Counted from the stretch's first letter, positions 46,752 through 58,956 are shown. The stretch: 64,000 nucleotides of DNA from Bradysia coprophila (GCF_014529535.1 NC_050738.1:5312140-5376139), one strand, 5' to 3'. A program made the numbers and translations. The notes: generated from the letters alone by a model not told the origin.

Positions 46752-49700
46752 ATGGAAATCATTCCCGAGGGTAAACATTTTAGATTGGTGCAAGACAATG
46801 AGCTTCCAGAAATATTGAAGTATTTGGAACGATATTTGCCAGAAGCGTTAAAGGTTTGTGAATTATAATTTTTTTGGGTGTTGGGTTGTACTCGATATAA
46901 AAATTGTGCCATATACGGAACGGGTTCGTGAATTACGTGCTTTACTGACTCATCTATTATGTTGTTGAAATGTAAAAAAAAAACCTTATCTTGAATATAA
47001 AAGAGCGGATTGGATTTTCCACCCAGTTCTGACTTACAGCTGCGGAACTATATTTCAAAAGCTTAGTCAAGTCTACAAAGGTTTTGTTATCTAACATTAA
47101 ACATATATAATAATCAATTCTCCTCACATATCCTGAAAATTTACTGATTTATTTGGAAGACATATCTATTGTCTATCAGAGCTTCTCTCTTGTATCTAAA
47201 ATTTGTGTAGCTTAGACAGCTGCTTCGAAAATTTGACTGAGAGGCTTGCCACTAAAGCAAACTCTTGCAATGAGTAATTAATATAAATAGAAACCATATC
47301 AAATCGAGACCCAGGCACGGCATTACATCGATCTGTTATCGACCACTACGACGAAAATAGGCCATGAGCTTTCTCTTTTGACCCTTGTGAGGTCTTCAAC
47401 AGCTTTATATTAAAACAATTGTTGGTAACACATTTTGCATCGATCTATGGAAAATGCATGGATCATTATAATGTGTGATTATGGTTGCCGTCTGTGACAG
47501 GTTAATTTAAAAATTACAAATCATGCACGTTAGTGAGCGGGCGTGATGCAAGTCCACTACCAAAAAAGTTTTAAATTTTCTTTTGGACAGCGGAGCATGC
47601 ATACAGCACCTTTATGACTTCTACCCCTTGGTTGAATCTACGTTATTTTCTCATTACAGCAGCGATTTTCATACATTTATTTTGTCTATTGAAATCGAGT
47701 TTTGCAAAACGCGTTGTTTGCAATTCTCTGAGGGAAGAAACATTTTCGGTACGCAATTCAGTAAACTCGCGACGGGTTCTCCTAATTAGCGTTTTTGTTA
47801 TTTCCTTACAAAAATCACAATTTTGGCATGTTCTGGCAATCGAAACACATTTTAGTTGAAATAGTATTCACTTCACACAAACAAAAAATTATTGGACGTT
47901 TCTCATAACCAGCTTTTTCTCGCCGTTGACGATAAAAAACAAAACGAAAAATGAAAAACAATTCCCCTTAATAGTCAAACTTTTATCTTAATTTATTATT
48001 GGCACCGATAAATTGTTTATTTACGTGATAACTTCGCCAATAAATTGGATAATGCAATAAATTACTGGTTTCTACAAATAATCAGAATTTAGATACATAA
48101 CGTCAGCATATAGGCATTTAATATGCAAATAATTTGATAATAAAAAGATTGGTAGGTCAATTTATGTGATGTACAATATGATATCCCGTGTCAGACAATT
48201 CCACATGGAATTTTTATAGCGATAATGTCGCATTGGTAACGTCCTAAAGTTCACTCAAATTTCATAATTTGGGTAGTTGCAGTATGTTTAGTGGCTGCAA
48301 CGATGTACACATTGAATGACTCGTATGTCGTAACCCAATACGATGAATTTGTGCCCATTATGTCCAGCCTTCATTTAGGCGAGATATCAATTAAGCACCT
48401 AACTTTCCTCACAGAGTATTTGCATACTTCGAAGCGTGGTTCCGGTGGTTCATGTGTACGGGGCAACAGATGAAGCACCAACCTTTCAGAAACGACTTGT
48501 CATCTGCTAACGACAACCACGACGAAAATAAGCTATTGACACTGGCGAGTGTTCTCTTTTATGGAAAAAATATGTTAAAACTAATGAAGTACAAGATTTT
48601 ACATCGATAGAATTAGCAAAGAGAAGTAACTGATTTAATGATTTTATACAAGCGATATGCCGGTTGTGAATGGGTAAACGTTGCTCTGGATTCTAGCTAC
48701 GCAATTGATGCATATAACAGCTATGCAGTTATTACATAGGTATTCTCTTAATTATTCCCAATGGCACAGCACCCGCTAATTTGTCTGTTTCTACTAAACA
48801 ACAGTAATAATTAGCGTCAAATCTACACATCTTTCTTGAGTTTACCAGCAACAGTTATTTTCTTGCATAATTAATACATATTAAGTCTGTCGTGAGTAAA
48901 CTATCGAAGTGAATTTGAATGAGTCTGACAAAAGGAAAAAGAAAAAGGCAAAAAATCCAAATAAATTCGAAGTTCCAGTTGCTATACACAAATATTTCTT
49001 TTTTGCCATTTAACGTGCTTTCGACAACTATAAATGTCAATTTACAAATATCAGAGCCCTAAAATAAATAAAGAAAAAATATTTCGAAAAAATACACCCC
49101 CATGCCCACAAAAATTGCCAGTTAACATTTCCCTATTTAGCATAACAAAGGTTTTTCGATTAATTTCTTTTGAAATGAAACGTGTTTTTAAGAAGGAAAA
49201 ACGGAGCCAACTATTTTAACCTTGACATGGAAGTCTATTGTATACTGGACGGCCAGCCGTGATATAGCCACACACATCGACCGTTGTTTACGGTGGATAT
49301 GGCTTCCTAGCACGAAACATTGCTGTAATAACATGCACACGATAGGCTATGCGACATATTGCGTACATCGTATGCTAGAAAATTCGTTGTTTTCCATTTA
49401 TTTATTATTTATTTTAAATAATTAACTTTTCCATATTGTATTATTAAAGCCAGCCCTGGTCACTCTGTATGTACTGTTGCGTCATCTTGGCGCAATGTTA
49501 GCCAAGGGTAAGGTCGTGTTCTATGGACATTTTATAGAATGTTATCGTTACACCGGTCCATATTAAGCTTGATTAATAGAACTTTGTTGAGAACTTATGT
49601 AAAGTCTTCAGATATGGCTTTTATTTAACAGCCTTTTATAGACGGAAAACATTTTCAAATTGATACAAAATCTTGTCCTTCATTTGTTTCAATAGAAAAC

Positions 49701-51504
49701 TTTTGAAAATAATTATTGTTCTCCGAATTAGGTGCAATGTCACAACATGCCCAACGGAGGATTTATCCCACCCACTTCTACTCTAGGTGCAAAGTTTATT
49801 GAGTACTTTGTCAACCATTCTACAAATCGCAACCAAACTATATTTCGTTTTTCTTAAACTCAGATCATTGAATAGAAATAACAACAGTGTATTACTGTCT
49901 ACCATAACTAAGAGCAATCTTATGCCGTTACTCTTCGAGTTCAGAGTTTCTGTGTCAAATATTTAACTCTGGACTGAGTGAGTCGACTAAATTGTTATTT
50001 AAATTGAATTTTCTCATAGAATGTGGAATCCCATTGAAATTTAGACATTACTTGCTTCAGCTGTTTTTAAGTTCGTCCACTCAAGCAAACAAAGCTGTTC
50101 ATACGTCCTTATACGGTTTTACCACTACCACGCTCGTTTAACTATGTCCTATGATCAGTCATACAAAGAGTACCAGCTGAAGCCAATTCATGTCTAATTT
50201 TCATTGACGTCCCCTGTATTTCGTTTGAAGGCCATACCGAGTATGCCATAGTGTCGTTAGTAGTATATTAATGTACCAATTGAGTTTGAATTTTTTTACT
50301 TCTATTTCAGTTCCATCAAACAATTAAAACGTACCTGAATGACGGTGTCTGGCAGTTCTATTTTTATGTATCGAAAAATTGGCCGGAAGATCCAATTTGC
50401 TTGCACTTTCCCGGATGTACTCTAACGGTAAGACGATATAATCAAAAGACGGGCGGACCACTAAATTAACAACCAAAACCTTTCAGCCCAAAAACAATAT
50501 TTATGGAAGTTTTGGAATATTCTGTCCAAGCGAACGAATCGAATGCGTAGACTTGCTGGAAACAGAGGATATACTCATTGACTGGAGAGAGCCAATGTAC
50601 CTGAATTTTACGCACATAGCTATTATGAATCGGTTGGATGCATTCTACGGAAGGAAATTTGGCATTATGGAACGACTTGCGGGTGATATTTATATAAGCA
50701 AGGGACCAATAGACGAAGTGGAATTGGAAAGGTACAAACAGAATCGCTCGGCTCAATAATTCGAATCTTAAGATTAATGGAAAACATTTTTCGTACAGCC
50801 TACCGTCCGAAGAAGTTGAAATGAGAGAACTGACCATTGATAATGTAAATACCATCCATGACCTCTATCCAGCAAATGAGATCGAATGCGTAGAAGCATT
50901 TGAAAAGTTAGTTAAAACTCTTCCAGGTTTCGGTATTTTTACGAAAGGAAACGGCCAACTAGCTGCATGGATGATGCATTCATATTATGGTGCCATGTTT
51001 TCGATGCAAACGCGACCCGAATACCGCAGAAAAGGGTTAGTTTCGAACGGAAAATCGGAGAGAAATTGTTAAACTAATTTTGATCCTTCTAAATACAGGT
51101 ACGGAATCCATCTGGCGCAGGCCTTAACGCTACGAGTGAAAAGTCGAGGTTACACACCATTTGTAGTGATTCGTCCAGAGAACGATGCGTCCCGTAATTT
51201 GTATACAAAATTAGGTTTTGTTCGGGCATTTGCGACCGTACGGGTTACATTAAGTCCGAATAAAATTCAGATGAAAGCCAACGGTGATGTTATTGCTGAC
51301 AATGACAATATTCCATATGAGAATGAGAATGGTCATGGAGCTCCCAATGGCAATGACAACCACCACCATAACAACGACGACGATGATGCTCAACAAGACG
51401 AAGGGATAGAAGATATGCGCAATGAGACGGTTGATAATGTATCTGTTTTATCGAACGATGACCGAGACGAAGGCATTGACGAAGAGGATGGGAGAGACGA
51501 TTAG
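46752..51504 (+). CDS. FR47-like GNAT family N-acyltransferase
   Basis: Five exons close in frame: 46752-46853, 50311-50427, 50487-50731, 50799-51035 and 51099-51504, giving 368 residues. The N-terminal half (MEIIPEGKHFRLVQDNELPE..., CLHFPGC) is the region typical of insect glycine-N-acyltransferase-like proteins. The C-terminal GNAT fold has the acetyl-CoA loop RRKGYG (231-236), preceded by strand MFSMQTRPEY and followed by the FVVIRPEND / NLYTKLGF helix-strand, so the catalytic scaffold is intact. After about residue 285 comes a disordered acidic tail rich in Asn, His and Asp (HHHNNDDDD). The acyl acceptor is unknown; relatives act on glycine or other small amines. Intron 1 is 3457 bp and full of repeats, while the others are 59-67 bp. 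The acceptor just before the ATG shows that a non-coding leader exon exists. Confidence 0.85.
47331..47505 (+). repeat. Dispersed CTGTTATCGACC family in GNAT intron 1
   Basis: Starts ATCTGTTATCGACCACTACG, contains a GACGAAAATAGG segment and ends CCGTCTGTGACAGGTTAA. Confidence 0.65.
47521..47605 (-). repeat. Dispersed repeat, inverted partner of 33810-33900
   Basis: GCACGTTAGTGAGCGGGCGT, GTCCACTACC and GGACAGCGGAGCATG match the complement of 33810-33900. Confidence 0.65.
48240..48405 (+). repeat. Second copy of the SINE-like body
   Basis: Collinear with 37510-37690: TTTCATAATTTGGGTAG, GATGTACA, GTCGTAACCCA and TTTAGGCGAGATAT. The tRNA-like head is not clear here. Confidence 0.55.
48500..48682 (+). 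repeat. Dispersed family, well-kept copy in GNAT intron 1
   Basis: Starts TCATCTGCTAACGACAACC and has GACGAAAATAAGC, ATGTTAAAACTAATGAAG, TACAAGATTTTACATCG and GAAGTAACTGATTTAA, ending with GCCGGTTGTGAATGGGTAA. Confidence 0.65.
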
Positions 51505-51933
51505 GTGATTATGATAAATTAGAAATTTTATTATTTTTTTATGAACTAGCGTAACATATTATTCCGCGTTGGCTATAACAAAACAAAAAGAGATCCAATC
51601 GAACAACACACTGACACACACGAGTTAGCTTCAATCTTTGATCCATTTTCTCTTTCTCTTGTCGGGTTGGTTAAAAAACGAACTGACGATAACGTGAAAC
51701 TCAATTGTTTTTAAAAAATCTTTTAACAGCACCAAAATGGAATATTTAAGTAATTCAATGACCGTATTAAGATCCACAAGTTAGCGTTTTTGGCCAAAGC
51801 ATTTATATGTTTCTGGGAAACAGAAAGATGCGGGAAGATGGTGAGGAGAAACCGGATTTTATTCGCACAAATTCGGCATCATTCTCTGGCCTAAATCTTT
51901 CCATATAAATGCTTTGAAATGACGCACATTTTA
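51505..51933. other. 3' flank of the GNAT gene
   Basis: Presumed 3' untranslated region; no further structure recognised. Confidence 0.4.
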
Positions 51934-52101
51934 GGGGCCGTTCATAAATTACGTAACGCAAATACCCGGGGGGGGGGGTGTTGACCTGGCGTTACGGTCC
52001 ATACATTTTTTTTAAAGTTCCATACATTTTAGCGTTACAGACCCGGGGGGGGGGGTCTGAAAATTATCAATTTTTGCGTTACGTAATTTATGAACGGCCC
52101 C
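51934..52101. mobile_element. 168-bp hairpin MITE, GGGGCCGTTCATAAATTACG ends, TTA duplication
   Basis: Perfect terminal repeats GGGGCCGTTCATAAATTACG and complement, flanked by TTA on both sides (51931-51933 and 52102-52104). Two runs of nine to eleven G follow ACCCGGG and GACCCGGG inside. TTA duplications and GGGGCC ends fit the PIF/Harbinger group, which is an inference. Near-perfect arms indicate a recent copy. Confidence 0.85.
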
Positions 52102-52639
52102 TTACTCAATAAAAATATTTACATTTTTTATCTCGGCTAAGTTTTTACACGGACTGAAAGTGCAAAAGAAAAGTTCTGTTCAACAACTTCTATCATTTTC
52201 AATTAATGAGGTGGCCGTGGTGGTAGTTTTAGGTCGGAAGTGCTACGTGATTTATCAGAAAACACTTAAAAATAACAGAAGAACTTTTTTATGAAAAAGA
52301 ATGTCGCAACAGTATGCAAATGAACACAAACGTCGATGTATTTATTCAGCTGCGAGACGAAAGACATTTTAACTCGAATTATCATCTGAAAACTTAGAAA
52401 TGTTTAAGTTACGTCGTTCAACATTATAGGGTTGGCGTGTGCAACGCACAATATGCAATTTTTCTATCTAAAAGCATTTAAATCAAACTAAAAAATAGGA
52501 ACGAATTTCTTATGTAAAGTGGATGAAGTGAAGAACCACAAATTCAATACGGGATAGTGTACGAACTAAAGATACATTTTCGTTTAAGAGGCACCGGTAC
52601 TGAGCTAAAATTGTAGCCTACATTTGTGTGTCTCCTATT
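52102..52639. other. Spacer
   Basis: Nothing recognised. Confidence 0.4.
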
Positions 52640-52910
52640 TCATTTTTGATAATATCTTTTCATCAGAATAATGACCACGAACGTGTTCGCTTTAAATGGA
52701 AATTAGTTTTGGTTGTAGTCGTTTGACCAGCTCTGAGAAAAGTCAGGAGCTTAACGAGATTTTCATAAACTTATCAGTTTTCTCAGACTGGTCAAACTGC
52801 TACAACCAAATATATTTTCCGTTGAATGCTAACACATTCGTGGCCGTCATTACGGTCTTATATTTATTTTTCAATAATTCTTCTGGAACGATATTATCAA
52901 AGGTAAACTA
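52640..52910. mobile_element. 270-bp inverted-repeat element
   Basis: The arms pair from GATAATATC (52650 and 52893) through AATAATGACC...CGTG to TTTGGTTGTAG / CTACAACCAAA and TTTGACCAG...CTGAGAAAA in the middle. ACAACCA fragments also occur at 53075-53120, so a second, degraded copy may follow. Confidence 0.6.
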
Positions 52911-55900
52911 AAATCCAGTATTCAAAAAACGTCTAAATGTATGCCTCTTAAGAGGTACCGATGCTTTGTTGAAAGATCTAGATTAGGGCAATTTTTAAAT
53001 CCTGTGTTTGAATTATTTTCGATATCTTTTTAGAAATATTCTTTTCTAAGAAGGTAGGACGGCAATAACTACAACCAATGTGTTGACTTTCAAGAAAAAT
53101 CGATTTTTTTTGTGGTTGTTTCACTAGTTATGAGAGAGCTGTTCAGTTCCTTTCGCTCGTCTACATGTTTCTTAAATTATTTAGCATGGTGATAAAACGC
53201 CGTGGTTGTGGTACCGATATCATTACAAATTCTGAAATACTGATGTCCCCATTTTAAAATGTGTTTAAATACACTTTTCCTTTTGATTTTATACGACGAT
53301 GGGTTGTTACTCGACCCTCGACCGATGCCATCTTTTAGCTTTAGGAATGTAGTAAAATTTTTGAAATTGTAGAGTGGTCGAACTCATTTTTTGCAATTCA
53401 AACTTGGCAGACCTTACCCTACAGTATTGTAACTCTATTATCACTTTGTCTGCTAATACATCGAATCGTTTGCGATAATATTTATAAGAGATTGAAAATG
53501 GAGTGATTGAAACGGAGAAACTGGTGCACGAAAATGTGAAGTAAAAGATTTTTTTTATTCATTTAAAATCCCAGCTATCCAGCTATATCTATAAAAAAAA
53601 GAATTTAATAAAAAAAGAATTACCACTTCAAAGCTAACGTGTGAAGCATTTTTAATAAATTCGTACTTACTAAAATTGTAGATATTTAACAAACCAAAAC
53701 AAGAAACCTATATATTTTATATACATTGAACTACTTTCTAGCTTAAGCCTTAGTTATTTTGTATATGAAAAAAATTAAAATTGAACAAAAAAAGTAAAAA
53801 AAAAATGAATAAAATTGTACATTAACTAGGCAACCACACAATTACTTATTGAAATTAAAAAAGAAAAAGAAAAATGTCTCAAATATAGAAAAAAAAAACG
53901 TGAAAAAAAAATTGATAAATTGAGTTTAGTTTAAGCTTTCCACGAATTTAACGATAATTTAGAAGTTTGTTTTGTGACTCGGTTCTTTTCTTCATCAAAA
54001 TTAATTTTTTATTTGATTTTTTTAAATAGATTATTTATAGTCGTAGAAGAGACTAAATACTAGCTGTTCATGATGCTGCACAATAACTGTGAAAAGGTAT
54101 CTCAAATCGTAGTGTCGGAGTGTATGTCACACAGAGATAGGGATCATCCATAAATTCCGTCCTCCTTTTTTTCGAGATTTTTTACCACACTATCTCCAAA
54201 CAAAAAAAGAAGAATAAATTTTTTATGTGGAGATTCAGACCTTTATGATATATCCACATCTTTTCACTTGGACAGTAATACAAAACTAGCCAGCATGGTG
54301 TTTCAATGGCTACATATCCCCTAAGTGTGAGGCCTATATATCCAGCAGTGGATACAGTAAAGGCTGCGAGAGAATAAGAAAGAGTAATGCAAAAATTCGT
54401 CTATCTTTACGTTGCCTCGCGTTGCACCATTCAAACAACCAAAGTCTGCTTTCGAAAAAATATTTTCTTGAAATTTATTGACTTTCTCGAATTTTCCTGA
54501 AATTGCTTTTAGAGAAATTCGAGAAAGTTTTCAAGAAACTTCCAGAAAACCAAGAAAATTCGATAGAAAATATTTTCTCAAAAATCGGCCCTGTAAATAA
54601 CGAATGTTTTATGAGTAACACAGCAGCTATAAATAGCAGTTACAAGTGTGATATTTGTAGCCTGATTTAAGTCCTTGATCGGACCCATCTGCGTTGAAGG
54701 TCGGAGATTGATGGATGATCCTATAATATTTTCACGATTAATGTGGCGAGCATAGTTTTATATACCGGGATGTTTGAGTATTGCATACCGCTACTATTGT
54801 ATGTAACAATTGCACAGACGGAAGGTATAATAAAATCTAAATCATTACCAACAAAAAATCAGAATCAACACAGATCAATGATCAGTCATAAAATTGAAAG
54901 TAAATTTACGTCGCTTCATCTTGTCAATTTACTCAATTTTGATTTAAAAGAAAATTAGTGAAAAAGAGTTAAATTTAACAAAACTAAAAAAAAAACTAAA
55001 AATGAAGTTAATATTGTGCTTTATACTTAGTCATATCTTTGAATTTCTTCAAAATTATTTAAAAAAAAACAAAAAAAAATTGATGTACTAATGGAACAAG
55101 AAGTTTAATGCGAAAACTAATGAATTTATAAAATATTTAGGATACTATTAATAAATTGAAGTTTGTGTTATACACGCGGCTGGATGTAAAGCTACGAAAC
55201 GACGAAAATTAGGATTACCATTATTTTACAGCATTTTGATAGCATTACATGTATATGGGAAATGGACTGGATAAAAATGAAAATTACTTCCATGAAAGAA
55301 GCCTCTGTGATCAAGTTTAAATTTTAAAATGGAAAATGGAAAATAAAAGTCGATTCACATGCTTTCCACTCGAAGAAATGTCTTAAGTTTGTAAGGAATA
55401 TAATAAAAGTCTCGTCGCAATAACGACGTGATCCCAATTTCGATGCTGCATAGAAGGAAAAGCTCAATGGATAACTTTTCCATTCAAAACTCATATCATC
55501 ATCATAAAGTTATTGGGCAATAATTTATTCTATAATTATTGAGTCAAGAATCTTGACATTATAGATCATCTGAGATGTTTCGGATTGTACAGGTCTTCTT
55601 ATACGTTCAAACAGAAAAAAAAATACCATCCCTATTGAAGATTTCTTAAATTTAAAAGTTTTATCTTTCTGAACACAATTTGCAGTGGCATGTTCTCATA
55701 GAATTCTGAATTGCAAAAACTTCCTAAGTTGTAAAGTGATCTGGCGTTCAATACGTAAATTCGAATTCAAAAAAGAATTTAAAAAAAATACAAAATGCTT
55801 CGACAAACGATTATATAAATTGAAGAAAAAAAGGCCTTTCCGACCTTTTAATAACCTAGCGAAAATTGGGAAAATATCTTTTTCAAATGAATTACAAACA

Positions 55901-56631
55901 AAGAGTCGTGGGTGGATAGCCTGTACTTTGCATTTTTTCTTTGACGAGTTGCAATTATTTTTTAGCGGAAAATTTTTTAGAAATAGAAACAGTGAATTAC
56001 ACACACAAAATATTTGTATTTAAAAAAAATGAAACGCAAAATAGAATTGTCCATTTTCATGTTACTACATATTCTAGCAAAATCAGCTGTTGAAATAATG
56101 TAATAAACCAAAATTAAATTGAAAATGTGAGATGAAAGAGATAATTTTTCTAAAATTATAGTACAAAAGGCAAAATGTCACTATAATTCTTAGTTTCGCT
56201 TTCTCAATTCAATTTACTTCTAGTTAGAATTGGAAAAAAAATTTACTGAAACTTTAATAAAAAGGTAGAGTTATGAAATCGTTAATTTGTTTCATTTATC
56301 ATCGTCGCTGCCTGGATTACAATACTGTGACCTTAATCTATACTACTCCAGGAACTACATTCAAAGACGACAAGCATATCAATTAGGTTAGTTACTGAAT
56401 CTATTACTTCATTTGATCTTAATCCATCGAGAGCCATGTAGTACATTTTGTAATAAGTGATAAAAACTGCAATTTTAGAGTACAAGTCAAGATAGAGTGT
56501 TATGATGAAAGAGAAAGAAATATTTTGACAAGTACCCCAAGGTAAGTTATAATTAACTAGTCTTCGGTTCTCTCGCTCTGATCATAACAGTCTATGGTTT
56601 GATCTGCGAATATGCATCAAATATGCATGAA
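52911..56631. other. Gene-poor stretch
   Basis: Very AT-rich (53560-54020 and 54960-55080 are A/T runs). Contains half of a MITE end at 54140 (GGGATCATCCATAAATTCCG), the tail motif at 54330-54370, and a reverse remnant of the dispersed family at about 56390-56425. No gene recognised. Confidence 0.4.
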
Positions 56632-56753
56632 CCAGTTAATTTAACTGAGCTCGATGGGTGAATATTTTTTTTGACATTCTCTTTTAGCCCTTTATACAAC
56701 CTAAAAAGAGAGACATTTTGCCATATCACCCATCGAGCTCAGTTAAATTAAGT
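56632..56753. mobile_element. Hairpin element with TTAACTGAGCTCGATGGGTG ends
   Basis: Arms of 32 bases at 56632-56663 and 56722-56753 pair almost perfectly. A third copy of the arm stands at 56889-56913, with CTCTTTTAACACTC / GAGTGTTAAAGAG pairs around it, suggesting a second related insertion next door. Confidence 0.7.
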
Positions 56754-56996
56754 GGTTTTATACCCTGTTTTTACGCTCTTCCAACACTGTAGAGGGATTT
56801 TTCACGAAATAATGGCATATGTTGAAAGTTTTCAAAGAAAGTTATAAGAGTGTTAAAGAGCAAAAAAAAACAGGAGAAAAAACCAAGTAGTTTAACTGAG
56901 CTCGATAGGTGATACATTAAAATTTCTACTCTCTTTTAACACTCTATTGTCACAAACAGCGAGGATTTACTGTGCAGTTAGAGATCGACGTATAGG

Positions 56997-57224
56997 CCAA
57001 GGTTCTGAAAGAACAGGTTAAGACACATCTGAGTTGATCACGAAGGCAGTGACACACAAATTTTGACAAATAGATGCTATTTATTGAACATACTCAATAC
57101 AGATTGTTTGAAATGTCAACCTGATAAAAACTATTCTTTTTCTTCAATAAATAGCATCTCTTTGTCAAAATTTGTGGGCCAGCCGCCCTCGTGGGTGTCT
57201 TAACCTGTTCTTTCAGAACCTTGG
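56997..57224. mobile_element. 228-bp MITE with 95-bp ends and TATAGG flanks
   Basis: The left end CCAAGGTTCTGAAAGAACAG matches the complement of the right end, and the pairing continues to AATAAATAGCATCT on the inside. TATAGG flanks both ends (56991-56996 and 57225-57230). Confidence 0.75.
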
Positions 57225-57234
57225 TATAGGCAAC

Positions 57235-57291
57235 GTATAGTGTCAAAATTGACATTAGAACAAAAGAATTCTGTCAATTTTGACACTATAC
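57235..57291. repeat. 20-bp perfect hairpin upstream of FNTA
   Basis: GTATAGTGTCAAAATTGACA and its exact complement surround a 17-base loop, 326 bases upstream of the FNTA start codon. It may be a small element or a structured part of the promoter region. Confidence 0.75.
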
Positions 57292-57616
57292 ATCGCCCAT
57301 ACTTCGTTCTCTAAATGACCAGTTACTCTCATATAGAAATCTCTCTATTTTAAATAGAGCCCGCCGTTGAATCACCCAGCAAATGTAAATGTGCCATCTA
57401 AACATAAATCTGTGAACTACGTGACGTCCCGTATCATTTTGACAAAACAAAAAGTAAAAATTTGAGTCAGATAAAAAAACAGAAGATTCATTCAGGGCGT
57501 TCATTTCACATTAGTCAAGAGCGGTATTGACAGCACACACGAAAACATCGAACAGTTAACTAAACTTTTATTTTCATTTCATTTCGTTAACGTTGAAAAA
57601 TCGGTTCGTTTTTGAA

Positions 57617-58897
57617 ATGAGCACTGGCGATTGCAGTTCCGATGAGGATTTGGCTCCAGACCACGTCCCATATTCGGAACGCAAAGAATGGGCTGATGTC
57701 ATACCCATCGAACAAGATGATGGCCAAAATCCAGTTGTTTTGATTGCGTATAGTGAAAAATGTAAGTGAGAGAAAAAATGAAACCGTCGAATAGGAAGTG
57801 AAGTGACCTTCTGTGCCTTCTGTCGATTGTTATCCGACTTTTTCTTCTTATTTTTCGTTAGTCAAAGACGTTTACGATTACTTCCGTGCAATTCTGTCCA
57901 AACAAGAGAAATCGTTGCGAGCATTAGATTTGACCAAAGATGCATTACGATTGAATGCTGCCAATTACACGGTGTGGCAGTATCGGCGAGACATTATCAA
58001 GGCATTGAATTTGGATTTAGAAAATGAATTGGATTATTCGGAGGAGGTCATTCTGGACAATCCAAAGAACTATCAGGTGTGGCATCACAGACGCGTTATT
58101 GTCGAATGGCTGAGCAATCCGGATAAGGAACTTCGGCTCACCGAAGACGTTCTCAATATGGACGCTAAAAATTATCATGCATGGCAACACAGACAATGGG
58201 CTATTAAGACTTACAGGTAAAAAATTGAATTTGATTTTCGTATCTGGCATGCAGAACTTACCCCGACTTTGGTTTTTCTTTGGATTGTTAGCTTGTTCGA
58301 TGATGAGCTGACCTACGTTGACCGCCTGATCTCGGAGGATGTTCGAAATAATTCCGCTTGGAACCAACGGTTTTTCGTACTTAAACACACCGGATTTACG
58401 ACGGATGTGCTGCAACGCGAGATAAACTATGTAAAAATGCGGATCCATTTTGTGAAGAACAATGAGAGCACATGGAATTTCCTGCGAGGATTACTTCAAC
58501 AAGGAGATGGTACAATGGATCAATTTCCGGAGGTAATGACACATATCGACCTAAGCGATACCGAGAGAATAACTCAAAAAATTGATGTCACTTCCAGGTA
58601 GTCGATTTCTGTGAAGAATTATACACAGCTGGTGTCCGATCTCCGCATCTCATCGCTTTCCTAATCGACTTGTACGAAGAGAAGTGCATTCGGGGCAACA
58701 CCGACGAGGATAACGTCGAAGAATTGTCAAAGAAAGTTTTCGATTACTGTAAGATGATGGCGACCGATGTGGATAAGATTCGTGAAAAATATTGGGAATA
58801 TGTGGCCGGAAATTTTAAAATTCAAATGGACAGACGTACGGCAAACAATAAGAAATCGCCGGTCGTAGACAGTGAAAACGAACCGTTTGTGGTATAA
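57617..58897 (+). CDS. Fnta: Farnesyltransferase/geranylgeranyltransferase type I subunit alpha
   Basis: The shared alpha subunit pairs with either beta subunit to attach farnesyl or geranylgeranyl groups to C-terminal CaaX cysteines of Ras, Rho and lamin-type proteins in the cytosol. Four exons, 57617-57761, 57862-58216, 58292-58532 and 58598-58897, give 346 residues. The start SERKEWADVIPI and NPVVLIAYSEKFKDVYDYFRA matches the family. Five prenyltransferase-alpha repeats are visible: NAANYTVWQYRR, PKNYQVWHHRR, DAKNYHAWQHRQW, RNNSAWNQRF and NESTWNFLRG. Between repeats the helical hairpins are of normal length. The C-terminus (EKYWEYVAGNF) aligns with the family and lacks the long acidic tail seen in some. 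Introns are 100, 75 and 65 bp. AATAAA lies at 58951-58956. Confidence 0.95.
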
Positions 58898-58956
58898 TGG
58901 GGTCGTTTACAATGATTTTGCCATTTTCGTTTCATTTTAGTTTCACACAAAATAAA

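Noticed and set aside
52580-52990. A larger foldback extending to the AAGAGGTACCGATGC motif
   Set aside because: The outer AAGAGG-ACCGG motifs match better as direct repeats, so the inverted element was limited to 52640-52910.
55685-56023. Overlapping 112- and 102-codon frames on both strands
   Set aside because: Lys/Phe-rich translation of A/T runs; both strands are equally open.
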